This document shows positions 18,156 to 26,411 of a DNA stretch of 49,290 nucleotides, one piece after another. The position numbers and the translations under genes are program-made. Each line of letters starts with the position of its first letter. Position 1 is the stretch's first letter. The notes under the pieces are model-generated. The model ran no database searches, was not told the origin of the DNA, and worked only from the letters and a program-made list of their open reading frames with translations. Origin of the DNA: Salegentibacter sp. R32 (lineage in GTDB: Bacteria > Bacteroidota > Bacteroidia > Flavobacteriales > Flavobacteriaceae); NCBI RefSeq assembly GCF_008692195.1, contig NZ_RXOM01000027.1:1-49290 (forward strand), read 5' to 3'.

Positions 18156-18266
18156 ATTTTTATTGTTACTATGTATTAATATCTATAAAAAAGTAAAATT
18201 AATGGACTTTTATGGATGTTCGATTATGATTTCAGATTATAAAAAAGCTGTTGAACTTTCTTTAAT

Positions 18267-19370
18267 TTACTTCAATGTCTTGGTAAGGGCAAAACATAAT
18301 TGGTCAATATTTCGGTTCTTTTTATGAAATGCTGAAACATTAGACAATATAATGATTCCGTTTTTATCCTCTAAATTCAAAGCCATCGAAGAGGTATATC
18401 CTCCTGTTCCTCCATTATGCCAAATTAATTTATCTCCATTTTTCATGCTTAAAAGATGCCAAGCAAGTCCGATACTCATATTTTCATTTACTTTAAATGT
18501 GGGTTGTTGAGTTATAATTAATTCTTCATTCTTATCATCAAATTGAGCTAAGGCAAATTTGGATAAATCTTCTACGCTTGAAAAAATTGCTCCTCCCCCG
18601 GCCAATACATCAAAATCCCAATTAGGACTTATTTCTCCATCAGGATTTAATCCTTTTATTAAGGTAGATTGTATGTTTTCTCTTTTACTGGTCGTGTTGA
18701 ACATTTTATATTTTTTAAATATTTTCTCTTGCAGTAGATGTTCGTAGGAAGAATTAGCAATCTTACTTAACTCAAATCCTAAAATTCCCGCCCCGAGATT
18801 AGAGTATTCATACTTGGTTCCCGGTTCTTGATTTAAATTGATTTCGGAAGTTAAGTATTCTTTTAGTTGCTCTATATCGTAATCTTTATATGGATTATCT
18901 TGGTCTATCTTCTGAAGGTCTAGGTTAGAAGGCAAACGTGGAAGTCCAGAGGTATGATTTGCCAATTCCTTAAAAGTAATTACTTGATTGATATTGATTT
19001 TAAAATCAATATCATCTTGAATATTATCTTCCAAATTTAATTTCTGGTCTTTCACAAAATTTGAAAGTAAAGTAGCTGTAAATACTTTAGTGATCGAGCC
19101 TATTTCAAAAACATTTTTATAGTTTTCAATAAATGTAATAGTATCGTTTGTTCTTTTAATTCCGATAAAATCGATTTTGTCTTTTTTTATGAGAGCAATA
19201 GAAAGCTGAGTGTGATTGGGAAACGATTTTGCATGATTAAATATAAGTTGAGCTTGCTCTTTATCAATCGCGGACTTTGAGTTTTCCAGTCCATTTTTGG
19301 CGATGGTAGTTTGACCGTTGGAACAGCTTAAAAAGATGAGTGCTATTAATGCAGTTAAGTAATTTTTCAT
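18267..19370 (-). CDS. Serine hydrolase of the class C beta-lactamase / DD-peptidase fold, lipoprotein
   Basis: From the ATG at 19370 the protein starts with MKNYLTALIALIFLSCSNGQ, a lipoprotein signal with the lipidated Cys in FLSC. A longer frame from 19481 would hide this signal and is less likely. The penicillin-recognising fold motifs are present: SITK (SxxK) in FEIGSITKVF, YSN in YEYSNLGAG, and HNG in HNGGTGGYTS. It probably hydrolyses esters, peptides or beta-lactams at the cell surface or in the periplasm; true beta-lactamase activity cannot be assumed. Confidence 0.88.
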   Translation of the reverse strand: MKNYLTALIALIFLSCSNGQTTIAKNGLENSKSAIDKEQAQLIFNHAKSFPNHTQLSIALIKKDKIDFIGIKRTNDTITFIENYKNVFEIGSITKVFTATLLSNFVKDQKLNLEDNIQDDIDFKININQVITFKELANHTSGLPRLPSNLDLQKIDQDNPYKDYDIEQLKEYLTSEINLNQEPGTKYEYSNLGAGILGFELSKIANSSYEHLLQEKIFKKYKMFNTTSKRENIQSTLIKGLNPDGEISPNWDFDVLAGGGAIFSSVEDLSKFALAQFDDKNEELIITQQPTFKVNENMSIGLAWHLLSMKNGDKLIWHNGGTGGYTSSMALNLEDKNGIIILSNVSAFHKKNRNIDQLCFALTKTLK

Positions 19371-19490
19371 TCGGTTTTCATGTGGAAGGTTCATATTTTG
19401 GGTTAGCCCTGACCTTATCAATTTTGAGTAGATTCTAACGACAGCGACCTGCGTAATTACAGTTATTAATTGTTGTTGCAAGTTATTTAT

Positions 19491-20039
19491 TCAACTTTCT
19501 AAAAATCGTAGATTCAAATACGTGTTATTTGGATTTTTTGGATCAATATATAATTCAGTTTCCTTTTTAATCGCAAAGTGCATTTTTAATTTTGTAGTAT
19601 CCATATCAATGTTCAATTTGTATTTAATTGAGTCATTATTGTATGGAATAGCTATCAGTATTAGGTTATGAGTAAAATCAATATACTCATTCCTAGTGTT
19701 GTATCCGCTTCCTACTTCTACTTCTTGTTGGTAGCTATTACTTTGTATTTCTAAATGATCTAAATTGACCATAATTTTATCTCCTGTTCTAATTAAATTA
19801 GCAATTCTTTTCCTTTCTTTATCTTCTGCTTTATTTAAAAGAATTTTAGTTTTAAGCATATACATAAGAAAAGGTAAAAGCAGGACTATTCCGACTGCTA
19901 CAAAATAAAAATTTGATTCTCCTGTAGCATTATATCTTCCTCGTCCGCCAATTCCTGCATAAATAATTATGCATCCTAAAAAGGTAAATCCCGCAAAAAT
20001 CCAACTCCTAAAATTAGATAGTATTTTTTTAAAGCCCAT
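19491..20039 (-). CDS. Hypothetical membrane protein (182 aa)
   Basis: Two hydrophobic helices (about 12-29 and 44-63) are followed by a soluble domain of about 115 residues with alternating beta-like segments, including RIANLIRTGDKIMVNLDHLE and IDMDTTKLKMHFAIKK. It ends with a short hydrophilic tail. No family is recognised. The gene is preceded by the window's most repeat-rich gap and followed by about 120 bp before the serine hydrolase. Confidence 0.6.
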   Translation of the reverse strand: MGFKKILSNFRSWIFAGFTFLGCIIIYAGIGGRGRYNATGESNFYFVAVGIVLLLPFLMYMLKTKILLNKAEDKERKRIANLIRTGDKIMVNLDHLEIQSNSYQQEVEVGSGYNTRNEYIDFTHNLILIAIPYNNDSIKYKLNIDMDTTKLKMHFAIKKETELYIDPKNPNNTYLNLRFLES

Positions 20040-20064
20040 TAGTTTATTAAATGTGTTTCAAAAT

Positions 20065-20089
20065 AGGATAAGCTTATTGCGCTTATCCT
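20065..20089. repeat. Hairpin, 9-bp perfect stem
   Basis: AGGATAAGC at 20065-20073 pairs with GCTTATCCT at 20081-20089 around TTATTGC. It lies just upstream of the hypothetical membrane-protein gene. The word AGGATAAGCTT recurs in direct orientation at 20541-20551. Confidence 0.6.
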
Positions 20090-20228
20090 CACTTATTACG
20101 AGCTTAAATATAAAAAATTAAATCCAATCTTATTTTCAGGGATTGCCCTAGGGTTTATCTATCCAAAGAAGGATGGTACATCCCAGTGATTACAAAGCTT
20201 TATCTACGTTTTAACCTAAACTGCAAAG

Positions 20229-20432
20229 CCTATTATTAGGGCCTGGGAAAAGTCATAGATAATCGTAGGCATACCCCTAACTAGTTCGAGACTCCTTCGA
20301 GACTTCTTCGAGTTTTGCTCGAGTAAAGTCCCGTATTTCCTAGGAATTTCGAAGAAAACTCGAAGAAGCTACGGAGAAGCTATGGCTTATCTATAACTTT
20401 TCTATGGCTAAAAGGCTAATTATTGGGGAGTC
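20229..20432. repeat. Long imperfect palindrome (~200 bp)
   Basis: The two halves are related as reverse complements about a centre TTCCTAGGAA at 20337-20346. CTTCTTCGAGTTTT on the left matches the complement of AAAACTCGAAGAAG on the right. Farther out, AAAAGTCATAGATAA on the left faces TTATCTATAACTTTT on the right. The left half carries about 20 extra bases. No ORF explains it. It resembles a miniature mobile element or a long structured RNA. Confidence 0.7.
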
Positions 20433-20598
20433 ATCAATTCGAGGAAAAAGGACAAATGCAGACTGCTAGACTAAGCTGAAAAAAGTTGTGCTCCTAATAT
20501 TTTAATAGGAGTAAAAAAGTGAAAGTGTCAAGCCTCGTAAAGGATAAGCTTCTCATAAAGAAATCTTGAAACCGACTATCCTTGAGGTGGCATCGTAG

Positions 20599-20796
20599 GA
20601 GAATTATATTGGTTTAAAGTATAAAATAATATATTCTTTTTATACTTATACAGCTCTTTTGCTGCCGAAACGTTTAGGTTGGGTAAAACACTTAGAAAAT
20701 AATGAGGAAGTCTATAAATCAATTTTAACAACTTTCGTTTTTACTGATTTACAAATGGGTATCAAACTAAAAAAACCGCATCAAAGCGGTTTTTAA
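20599..20796 (+). other. Open frame without an obvious start, possible gene remnant
   Basis: After a TAG at 20596-20598 the plus strand stays open for 65 codons to TAA at 20794. The translation is protein-like, with YSFYTYTALLLPKRLGWVKH and NNEEVYKSILTTFVFTD, but the first ATG is near the end. It could be the 3' remnant of a lost gene, a small protein with a non-ATG start, or chance. I do not recognise it. The last codons overlap a terminator hairpin. The rest of the 20040-20858 gap holds the palindrome and no other gene I can support. Confidence 0.25.
20771..20794. terminator. Rho-independent terminator
   Basis: AAAACCGC pairs with GCGGTTTT around ATCAAA, with A- and T-runs on both sides. 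It can act on either strand; the nearest gene is the minus-strand lipoprotein gene ending at 20859. Confidence 0.75.
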
Positions 20797-20858
20797 ATCA
20801 ATATGTTTTTCTAAGAATTATGGACTTGTACCAAAACTACTGTGGTTGTAAATTGTTT

Positions 20859-21239
20859 TTATTCTTTAACAAATTCTATTAATGGTCCATCAGATTCTGG
20901 CTCGTCTGCTAGGTATAATTTTCCGTTTTCAAAATAATAATCGTATTCTATTTCTTGAATTGTTACAGTATTACTGGTAAATGTAATGTTATAAGTTCCC
21001 GTTTCCAATATTGTATGTTGCGATTCAGTCACGTTATTTAATACATCTAATTCATTATTGTTTAAGTCAAAAGTCCAAATGTGTTCCCCAGGTTGCAAAT
21101 CAACAGGTTTACATTCACAAGAAACATGAACTAAATTCCATGTTCCATTCAATTCATTGGTTACTTCGTTATTGTCATCACTTTCACTGCACGAAAATAA
21201 AGTTACGTGTATGATTAAAAGAAAAATAAGTTTTTTCAT
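20859..21239 (-). CDS. Lipocalin-like lipoprotein (126 aa)
   Basis: The N-terminus, MKKLIFLLIIHVTLFSCSES, is a lipoprotein signal with the Cys in LFSC. The acidic SESDDNNE after the Cys resembles the lipoprotein export signal that sends Bacteroidota lipoproteins to the cell surface. The mature part begins ELNGTWNLVHVSC, a typical start of lipocalin-like beta barrels, and continues in short beta strands. Ligand unknown. It is a single-gene unit followed by a terminator. Confidence 0.78.
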   Translation of the reverse strand: MKKLIFLLIIHVTLFSCSESDDNNEVTNELNGTWNLVHVSCECKPVDLQPGEHIWTFDLNNNELDVLNNVTESQHTILETGTYNITFTSNTVTIQEIEYDYYFENGKLYLADEPESDGPLIEFVKE

Positions 21240-21362
21240 CGTATTATTTTTTGGTTTTATATAATAGATGGGGTTTTATCCATTTGGTTGCGTAAGAAAG
21301 GGGATCAGAAATTAGTAGTTACGTGGTTTGGAAGTTAATTGTAGCCATTTTTGCTGCTATTA

Positions 21363-21887
21363 TTAATATAAGTTGTCTTTAAATTCTGTAAACCTAATTT
21401 TTCTAAGTTCAGCATTTGTAATCTCCCTTCTAGTTGGCTCATTGTCCTTACAAACATTATGTTCTTCTGTAATAAATGTTTGAAAAAATAAGCCGTTTAG
21501 TTCTTTATTAAATTTAAATATAATATTTCTACTTTCTCGAAGGCACATTCCTCCATAATAGGAAATTGTCAATTTGCCATTTTTAATTTCTAGCTCTGGT
21601 AATTGGGCATACAATTCGATGAATCCATCTGTTAGATTTTCATTCACAAGTTTTCTGGAAATATTTCCTTTTGAATCAGCTATGAAAACAGTAATAATTC
21701 CTTTTTCGCTATCACTTTTCAAGGAAATAATAGCTAAATCAGTAATTCCGTCAAGATTTATATCGCCTTTTGATTCGTAAATAATATCATAATTTTCTTT
21801 TTCATCTTGTAAAGATTGTAGTGATTTACAATTCGTAAAGAAAAAAGACCAAAATATTAAAAACAGAATTGTTATCTTATTTTTCAT
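21363..21887 (-). CDS. Hypothetical lipoprotein with one FG-GAP-like calcium loop
   Basis: A 174-residue protein with the signal MKNKITILFLIFWSFFFTNC; the Cys of TNC is a probable lipidation site, although Asn at -1 is unusual. The segment GDINLDGITDLAIIS near 43-57 has the DxNxDGxxD pattern of FG-GAP/VCBS or EF-hand-like calcium loops, and RNIIFKFNKELNG resembles periplasmic proteins that describe stored quantities. No further domain is recognised. It lies in the accessory tract. Confidence 0.65.
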   Translation of the reverse strand: MKNKITILFLIFWSFFFTNCKSLQSLQDEKENYDIIYESKGDINLDGITDLAIISLKSDSEKGIITVFIADSKGNISRKLVNENLTDGFIELYAQLPELEIKNGKLTISYYGGMCLRESRNIIFKFNKELNGLFFQTFITEEHNVCKDNEPTRREITNAELRKIRFTEFKDNLY

Positions 21888-22009
21888 TTTAGACTGTTAA
21901 TTGTTGAAAACTCACAGGTCACGGTTTTTTATAAAGGTCAGTTAAGGATTTTAAATAATCATTTTCGGTTTAGCAATTAAGTTAGCAATTCCGAATGACT
22001 CTCGCACAG

Positions 22010-22624
22010 CTATTTTTTGCAGACTATCATCCAATGTTTTTCCTTCGGGTTTTCTTCAGGTTCGTTAATTTCTTTGGCTTCTAGGATGTTGTATTTTCCA
22101 AATTCTTCTTTTATAGCAGCTTCGTCATAGAAGTAAAGGTTTAATCCATTGGGAGAAAAAAAGGTGTTTTTTTCTACTTCGCTTCCTACTCCAAATCGAT
22201 TATCGTTTATGGATAATGCTACAAAAACCATAAGACCATTTGGTTTTAATTTTGAATAGCAATCTTCAATTAATTTCAAACGCTCGGCTTTATCCAAAAG
22301 ATGAATTAAAGAATAGCAGTAGATAGCTTCAAAACTAGCTTTATCAAATGGCATATCAGTCACCGAACCATGGTGTATGGTTACTTCATTTCCAAAATAC
22401 TTTCTGGCTCTTTCTATCGCGGTTTTTGATATTTCAATGCCTGAAACTTTCAATCCTTCATCATAAAACACCTTTGCATTTCTTCCGTAACCGAAGCCCG
22501 GAATGATGACACTTTTTATGTTATTTTTCTGAAACAACTTAAGGACATTCTTAGAGTTATCAGTGGGATATTCTCCCCACATTTTATCATTGCTTCTAAA
22601 AGCAGACTCCCAAAATTCATTCAT
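22010..22624 (-). CDS. Class I SAM-dependent methyltransferase
   Basis: A 204-residue protein with the Rossmann-type methyltransferase core: motif I IIPGFGYGRNAKVF near 41-54, acidic residue after GLKVSGIEIS, HHGSVTDMPF and the FEAIYCYSLIHLLD motif IV/post-IV region. The C-terminus ends in KHWMIVCKK, as in TehB-like small-molecule methyltransferases. The substrate is unknown. It starts 45 bp after the truncated toxin gene and could be co-transcribed with it. Confidence 0.88.
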   Translation of the reverse strand: MNEFWESAFRSNDKMWGEYPTDNSKNVLKLFQKNNIKSVIIPGFGYGRNAKVFYDEGLKVSGIEISKTAIERARKYFGNEVTIHHGSVTDMPFDKASFEAIYCYSLIHLLDKAERLKLIEDCYSKLKPNGLMVFVALSINDNRFGVGSEVEKNTFFSPNGLNLYFYDEAAIKEEFGKYNILEAKEINEPEENPKEKHWMIVCKK

Positions 22625-22669
22625 CTTTTGGTTATTTTAAGCTTGTATTTTATTGGATTGAGAGAAGTG

Positions 22670-22849
22670 TTATTTTTCGGTTTCTAGTATTTTCAAAAGT
22701 TTTTCAGCTATCTGTTTTGTTCTTTCCGAAACTAGTTTTACGAGCTTTTTTGAATAGGTAGTAGATTTATTTCTTTTAACCCAATATTCTAGGATTCCCA
22801 CGAATTGGATATCGGCCGTTCGTGTCCAAATTACATTGCGTTTAGCCAT
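22670..22849 (-). pseudogene. Truncated ParE/RelE-like toxin
   Basis: A 59-codon frame starts at ATG 22849, overlapping the end of the upstream antitoxin gene by 19 bp, the usual arrangement of ParE/RelE modules. The start MAKRNVIWTRTADIQFVGILE and the helices NKSTTYSKKLVKLVSERTKQIAEK, here given as residues 1-20 and 27-50, look like a ParE-type toxin N-terminus. ParE/RelE proteins are usually about 90-100 residues. This one ends at KILETEK, before the C-terminal beta strands that carry the active or target-binding surface. No continuation is seen in other frames before the methyltransferase. It is probably inactive. Confidence 0.65.
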
Positions 22850-23073
22850 TCCAGATTTCTTTTATCCATAGCTTCTTGAGAAATCAGTTTTCCATTTTTA
22901 ATATCCTGTTCACTCATTTCAAGCATTTCTTTTTGCTCTTTAGTTAATTCAATGATATCAGCTTCCGAAGCACTTGAAGCGATTAGTTTGTCTAGAGCAA
23001 TGAGAAAACCTTTATTTTTAATAGCTAGTATTTTGTCAATCAATCCGTTTCGTATATTATCTACTGTTGCCAT
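22831..23073 (-). CDS. Antitoxin-like protein of a ParDE/RelBE-type module (80 aa)
   Basis: The small protein is acidic overall with a helical N-terminus (NIRNGLIDKILAIKNKGFL) and the tail SEQDIKNGKLISQEAMDKRNLEWLNAM, split here around residues 54-80. This resembles Bacteroidota antitoxins that precede RelE/ParE toxins, where a C-terminal arm wraps the toxin. It overlaps the truncated toxin gene. It appears intact, so it could still bind other toxins or repress its promoter; that is inference. Confidence 0.65.
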   Translation of the reverse strand: MATVDNIRNGLIDKILAIKNKGFLIALDKLIASSASEADIIELTKEQKEMLEMSEQDIKNGKLISQEAMDKRNLEWLNAM

Positions 23074-23201
23074 TTTTACTAAAATTTAATTTTTAAATAT
23101 CCGAAAACTTACTCGTTTTTCCTAATGTACGGTAAGCTATGAATTGTTGCATGGTTAATATTAAGAATAGTGAATAAATAAACTTTATAGATTTTCCGAA
23201 G

Positions 23202-23233
23202 CAGATGAGAACAAGTAATTGCTTCTAGTCATT
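23202..23233 (-). repeat. 32-bp repeat unit copy 1, abutting a stop codon
   Basis: This sequence matches 26 of 32 positions of 25230-25261, including the identical core GAGAACAAG and TAGTCATT. It directly follows the stop codon of the TIR-like gene on the minus strand. Similarity extends leftward to GATTTTCCGAAG at 23190. Confidence 0.65.
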
Positions 23234-24076
23234 CTAAGTTTGTATTTTATATATTTCCTCGATTTCAACTCTCAGTTTTTCTTTCCAGTTTCCTTCGATT
23301 GAAATATAAACCACTCCAGAATAATCAGAAGGTATTTCAATATCTTTTTCGTGAAGAATGATAACTTTTTCCCTTCCTAGTTTGCCAATAAAAAATCCTG
23401 TTTCAAAAATTACATTTTGTCGTGCTCTGGGTTCTAAATTTTTGTTGTCTTTCGCTTTTCCAACATCATCATTTGTCCATAATGCTATTGCAAAATCAAC
23501 AGTTGAGTAGTTTTCAAATTTTTCGATTACCGTTTTTCCTTTACTCGCCTGTTCGTGTAATATTATCGTATCCTTTTTGAGTTGTTTGTCTATAAACCTG
23601 GCGACTTCAAGTTTTAAGGTGTTATTATGTCCATGAACTATAAAAACTTTATTGGTTTGTTCTTTGGTTAACGTTGCATAGGGTGATATTGAATTACTGG
23701 ACGGCAGAATAGCTAGTTTTTGGTTTAATTGATTTAGAAATCGAATACTACCCTTTATTTTTTTCGTTAGTGCACTAAGTTTATATCGGTAGTCATTTGT
23801 ATTGATATTTCTGTTAAACGCATCTGCCAAACCTGAATAGGTATGCAATACTTCGTATTTTTTGAAATGCTCATTATCAGGTTGTTCAAATGCATATTTT
23901 ATAAGTTCTTTGTTTATATCTTCCCACGAAGAAAAATCCAAAGACAGCTCCTCTAATTCATCAGCCGTATTTATTTTGCGAGACAGTAATTCATTGCCAA
24001 GTTCAATACGCTCATTTAATTCGTCACTGAAAACAGTTTTAGATTTCTTTAAAGTATTCTTTTTATTATTTGTCAT
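23234..24076 (-). CDS. TIR-like domain protein (predicted nucleotide-binding, COG4271/CAP12-type)
   Basis: The 280-residue protein has a helical N-terminal region (about 1-125), a linker, and a TIR-like domain from about 142 to 277. The domain starts KVFIVHGHNN, continues with ILHEQASKGKTVIEKFENY, FAIALWTNDD, RARQNVIFETGFFIG (Glu225 in the position of the TIR catalytic Glu) and REKVIILHEKDIEIPSD. In related proteins this domain hydrolyses NAD+ and is used as a defence effector, for example in CBASS-type systems. No cyclase is in the window, so the trigger is unknown. It is a single-gene unit. Confidence 0.85.
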   Translation of the reverse strand: MTNNKKNTLKKSKTVFSDELNERIELGNELLSRKINTADELEELSLDFSSWEDINKELIKYAFEQPDNEHFKKYEVLHTYSGLADAFNRNINTNDYRYKLSALTKKIKGSIRFLNQLNQKLAILPSSNSISPYATLTKEQTNKVFIVHGHNNTLKLEVARFIDKQLKKDTIILHEQASKGKTVIEKFENYSTVDFAIALWTNDDVGKAKDNKNLEPRARQNVIFETGFFIGKLGREKVIILHEKDIEIPSDYSGVVYISIEGNWKEKLRVEIEEIYKIQT

Positions 24077-24232
24077 AAATTCTCAATGTTGTTTTAGCTT
24101 GCTGGCAATGGCTCATATAATTGTAAGTTAAGGTTTAATATAGGTTAATTTTTGGTTTATCATGAATTAGATTCCAAATGAATTTAGACGTAGTCGAATC
24201 CAACTTCATTATTATTATGTTGTAGCAAATTT

Positions 24233-25090
24233 TTATTCTAAATCATAATATTTAATCTGAAAATCAATATTCCCATTTAATGCATTTTCAGAACAATATA
24301 AATCAAATTCAATCCCATTATAAGGTTCTTCATTAATAATAATATTTTCAGCTACTTTTTTAAACCCACCGTCAATACCACTTGTTCCAGCAGTAGCTTT
24401 TCCCAATCTAGAAGGAGTTGCAAAAAAAACATGCGAATCAAGTGATAAAAATTCTTTAACTCCAGATTTCATGCGTACTTCATTTTTACCTTCTTTTAGA
24501 ACTACAGTTTGCTTCAATCCTTTAATTATTCTCGCACAATCATCTTTTTCTATGTTACCTAGTCGTCCCCGACTTCTTCCTGCATATATTGTATTTACAT
24601 TTTTGTAATCTGAAATTATTGACGTAATCGCTCTTTCTAAACCTTGTACCAGTGAATCAACATCTAAAGAATCTTCAGAAGCATTATAAATAAGAGGTCT
24701 TCTAGATTTTAAATCAAATGGCAAATCTTCAGGTGAACCATAATGTTTGTTAAATACACTAATTACCTTATCCCATTTTAAAACACCAGTAGCAAATCCG
24801 AGTTCTATTAAAACATTAGGATTTGGACATTTTCTACCGAATTTAGAATCTGAATTAATAATTGATATATCTCCAACAAAAATCTGTGAATTTTTAATTT
24901 TATTAAAAATAGCTTCATTGATATCTGGTGTACCTGATAATCCTTTAGTATCTCTATCAATCGCAATTTCCAGGTCTAACTCATCCTTATTTATTTTCTT
25001 GATTGCTTTTTTAAGTGCTTTTTCAATCGCCGTACGATTTGTTTTGTTTGGTAAATCTGATTGCCAAGAGTAAAATATATTAAATTTCAT
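24233..25090 (-). CDS. TIR-like/nucleotide-binding protein of the SWQSD family
   Basis: I prefer the ATG at 25090 (MKFNIFYSWQSDLPN). A strand-loop motif FYSWQSD at 6-12, AIDRDTKGLSGTPDI at 43-57, IFVGDISIIN at 70-79 and NPNVLIELGFATGVL near 90-104 give a TIR/SLOG-like Rossmannoid fold; Glu96 aligns with the catalytic Glu of the neighbouring TIR-like protein. A second domain of about 125 residues follows and may sense or bind a target. I know SWQSD proteins from conflict islands, but a precise function has not been established to my knowledge. Confidence 0.7.
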   Translation of the reverse strand: MKFNIFYSWQSDLPNKTNRTAIEKALKKAIKKINKDELDLEIAIDRDTKGLSGTPDINEAIFNKIKNSQIFVGDISIINSDSKFGRKCPNPNVLIELGFATGVLKWDKVISVFNKHYGSPEDLPFDLKSRRPLIYNASEDSLDVDSLVQGLERAITSIISDYKNVNTIYAGRSRGRLGNIEKDDCARIIKGLKQTVVLKEGKNEVRMKSGVKEFLSLDSHVFFATPSRLGKATAGTSGIDGGFKKVAENIIINEEPYNGIEFDLYCSENALNGNIDFQIKYYDLE

Positions 25091-25201
25091 GAAATCATTT
25101 TTTAGTTTTACGATTTCTCGATTAAGCTTGCACAAATGTTATCAGATATGACTAGTTATACAGGATTAGCCGTTAACTTAACTTTGCAAGTATATACAAA
25201 A

Positions 25202-25226
25202 CTGAAAATCCGCGAGGATTTTTCAG
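25202..25226. repeat. Hairpin with GCGA tetraloop
   Basis: CTGAAAATCC at 25202-25211 pairs with GGATTTTTCAG at 25216-25226, with one bulged T, around the GNRA-type loop GCGA. It overlaps the 5' end of the 25217-25262 repeat region and lies between the DGQHR and SWQSD genes. It has no adjacent T-run. Confidence 0.65.
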
Positions 25227-25229
25227 AAG

Positions 25230-25261
25230 TAGGCGAGAACAAGCAATTACTTATAGTCATT
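25230..25261 (-). repeat. 32-bp repeat unit copy 2, abutting a stop codon
   Basis: This copy ends one base before the stop codon of the DGQHR gene and shares 26 of 32 positions with 23202-23233. The position just 3' of two unrelated genes suggests that the sequence moved together with gene ends, as in cassette arrays. Confidence 0.65.
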
Positions 25262-25262
25262 A

Positions 25263-26411
25263 TTAGGCAATGTATTTTTTATATTTATACATTTCTTTTT
25301 CAAAATCAATTCCATGTTGCTTAATGGAATCTATTAGTTCATTCAAAAGCTTATTTTGTCTTCCGATACTTCCAACGCCTGAATTAGCACCTCCTTTTTT
25401 GAAATCAATGTTAATCTGCTTCACTAATCGAAATATTTCGTCAATTTTCTCTTGACTATAGATTAGTTCATTACTGTCAAATGAATAAACAAAAACATAA
25501 GGCATAAACTTCATAAATAGACCGAAAATGAATGAAGTTCTAAATATGTATTCATCTGAATAAAATTCTTTATTGTAGCAATTAATAAGTGATTTGAAAT
25601 AATCATTTATGAAATATGCTATTTGATAATATTTCTTACTTTCTTTATATGGTTCAAAAACTGCAGGAATCTTTCTCCGCTTTGAGCCGTGAATCAATGG
25701 CATAAGGTAATCGATGAATGCGGCCTGACTTAACCAACCATCACCTTTTCCTAACATTTTGAAGTTTCCTTTTAATATCGAGTCGTTGTTTGTGTGTAAC
25801 CAACCTGCAAGTTCATGGCTTAATTTAAATTCGTCAACATCGCTTTTTGTAAGTGCTAACAAATCATAGAGTAATGATTTGTTAATCTTAGTCTGCTTAC
25901 TGTTTATAATACTAAAAATGTAGGCCTGAAAATCTAATTCAGTATTGTAGAATATAGTAACAGGCACTTGGAAGACCTCCTTATTGTTATATTTTTCTAG
26001 GTACTTCTTATATCCTTGAAGTCTATGTTGACCATCCAATGCTGTGACAACTATTGACGGGTCATGTGGAATTTCAATTATACTTTCATTAAATTCAACT
26101 AATTCTAGTCTGTCTGATATATTGATAATCACAGAATTTGGGAATAACCCTTTATCTCCTTTCAGATAGTCCGCAATCTGAGATAGCTTATTCGGTATTA
26201 ACTCTCTCTGTATACCCGCATTAAGCTTTAGACTATTCACTTCTTCAATAGAAGATTCAAGATTGAATATATCCACATTAATTTTCTCATAATGGTCATT
26301 CGTTCTTTCAACGACTTGAGTTAACTCAAGCAATTCTCTTACATCAATTACAGAATTGAAGAAAGTATAATCCTTTTGATGTACTGGTATGTATTTAATT
26401 TCGCTCTTCAT
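25263..26411 (-). CDS. DGQHR-domain protein (DndB-related)
   Basis: The 382-residue soluble protein carries the diagnostic stretch VVTALDGQHRLQGYKK at about 121-136. GIQRELIPNKLSQIADYL at 66-83 and FSIINSKQTKINKSLLYDL at 166-184 are the other two conserved blocks of the family. DndB, a relative, regulates DNA phosphorothioate modification, and DGQHR proteins are often found in defence and mobile regions; no dnd genes are present here. It overlaps the upstream membrane-protein gene by 17 bp, so the two products probably work together. The C-terminal half is helical and family-specific. Confidence 0.85.
   Translation of the reverse strand: MKSEIKYIPVHQKDYTFFNSVIDVRELLELTQVVERTNDHYEKINVDIFNLESSIEEVNSLKLNAGIQRELIPNKLSQIADYLKGDKGLFPNSVIINISDRLELVEFNESIIEIPHDPSIVVTALDGQHRLQGYKKYLEKYNNKEVFQVPVTIFYNTELDFQAYIFSIINSKQTKINKSLLYDLLALTKSDVDEFKLSHELAGWLHTNNDSILKGNFKMLGKGDGWLSQAAFIDYLMPLIHGSKRRKIPAVFEPYKESKKYYQIAYFINDYFKSLINCYNKEFYSDEYIFRTSFIFGLFMKFMPYVFVYSFDSNELIYSQEKIDEIFRLVKQINIDFKKGGANSGVGSIGRQNKLLNELIDSIKQHGIDFEKEMYKYKKYIA

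Noticed and set aside
20491-20511. CTCCTA/TAGGAG hairpin as a terminator
   Set aside because: The stem has only six pairs and the nearest T-run on the minus strand is several bases away, so termination is not supported.
25136-25324. A 62-codon plus-strand frame in the gap next to the SWQSD gene
   Set aside because: It runs through the hairpin and repeat region and into the 3' end of the DGQHR gene on the other strand; composition is not protein-like.
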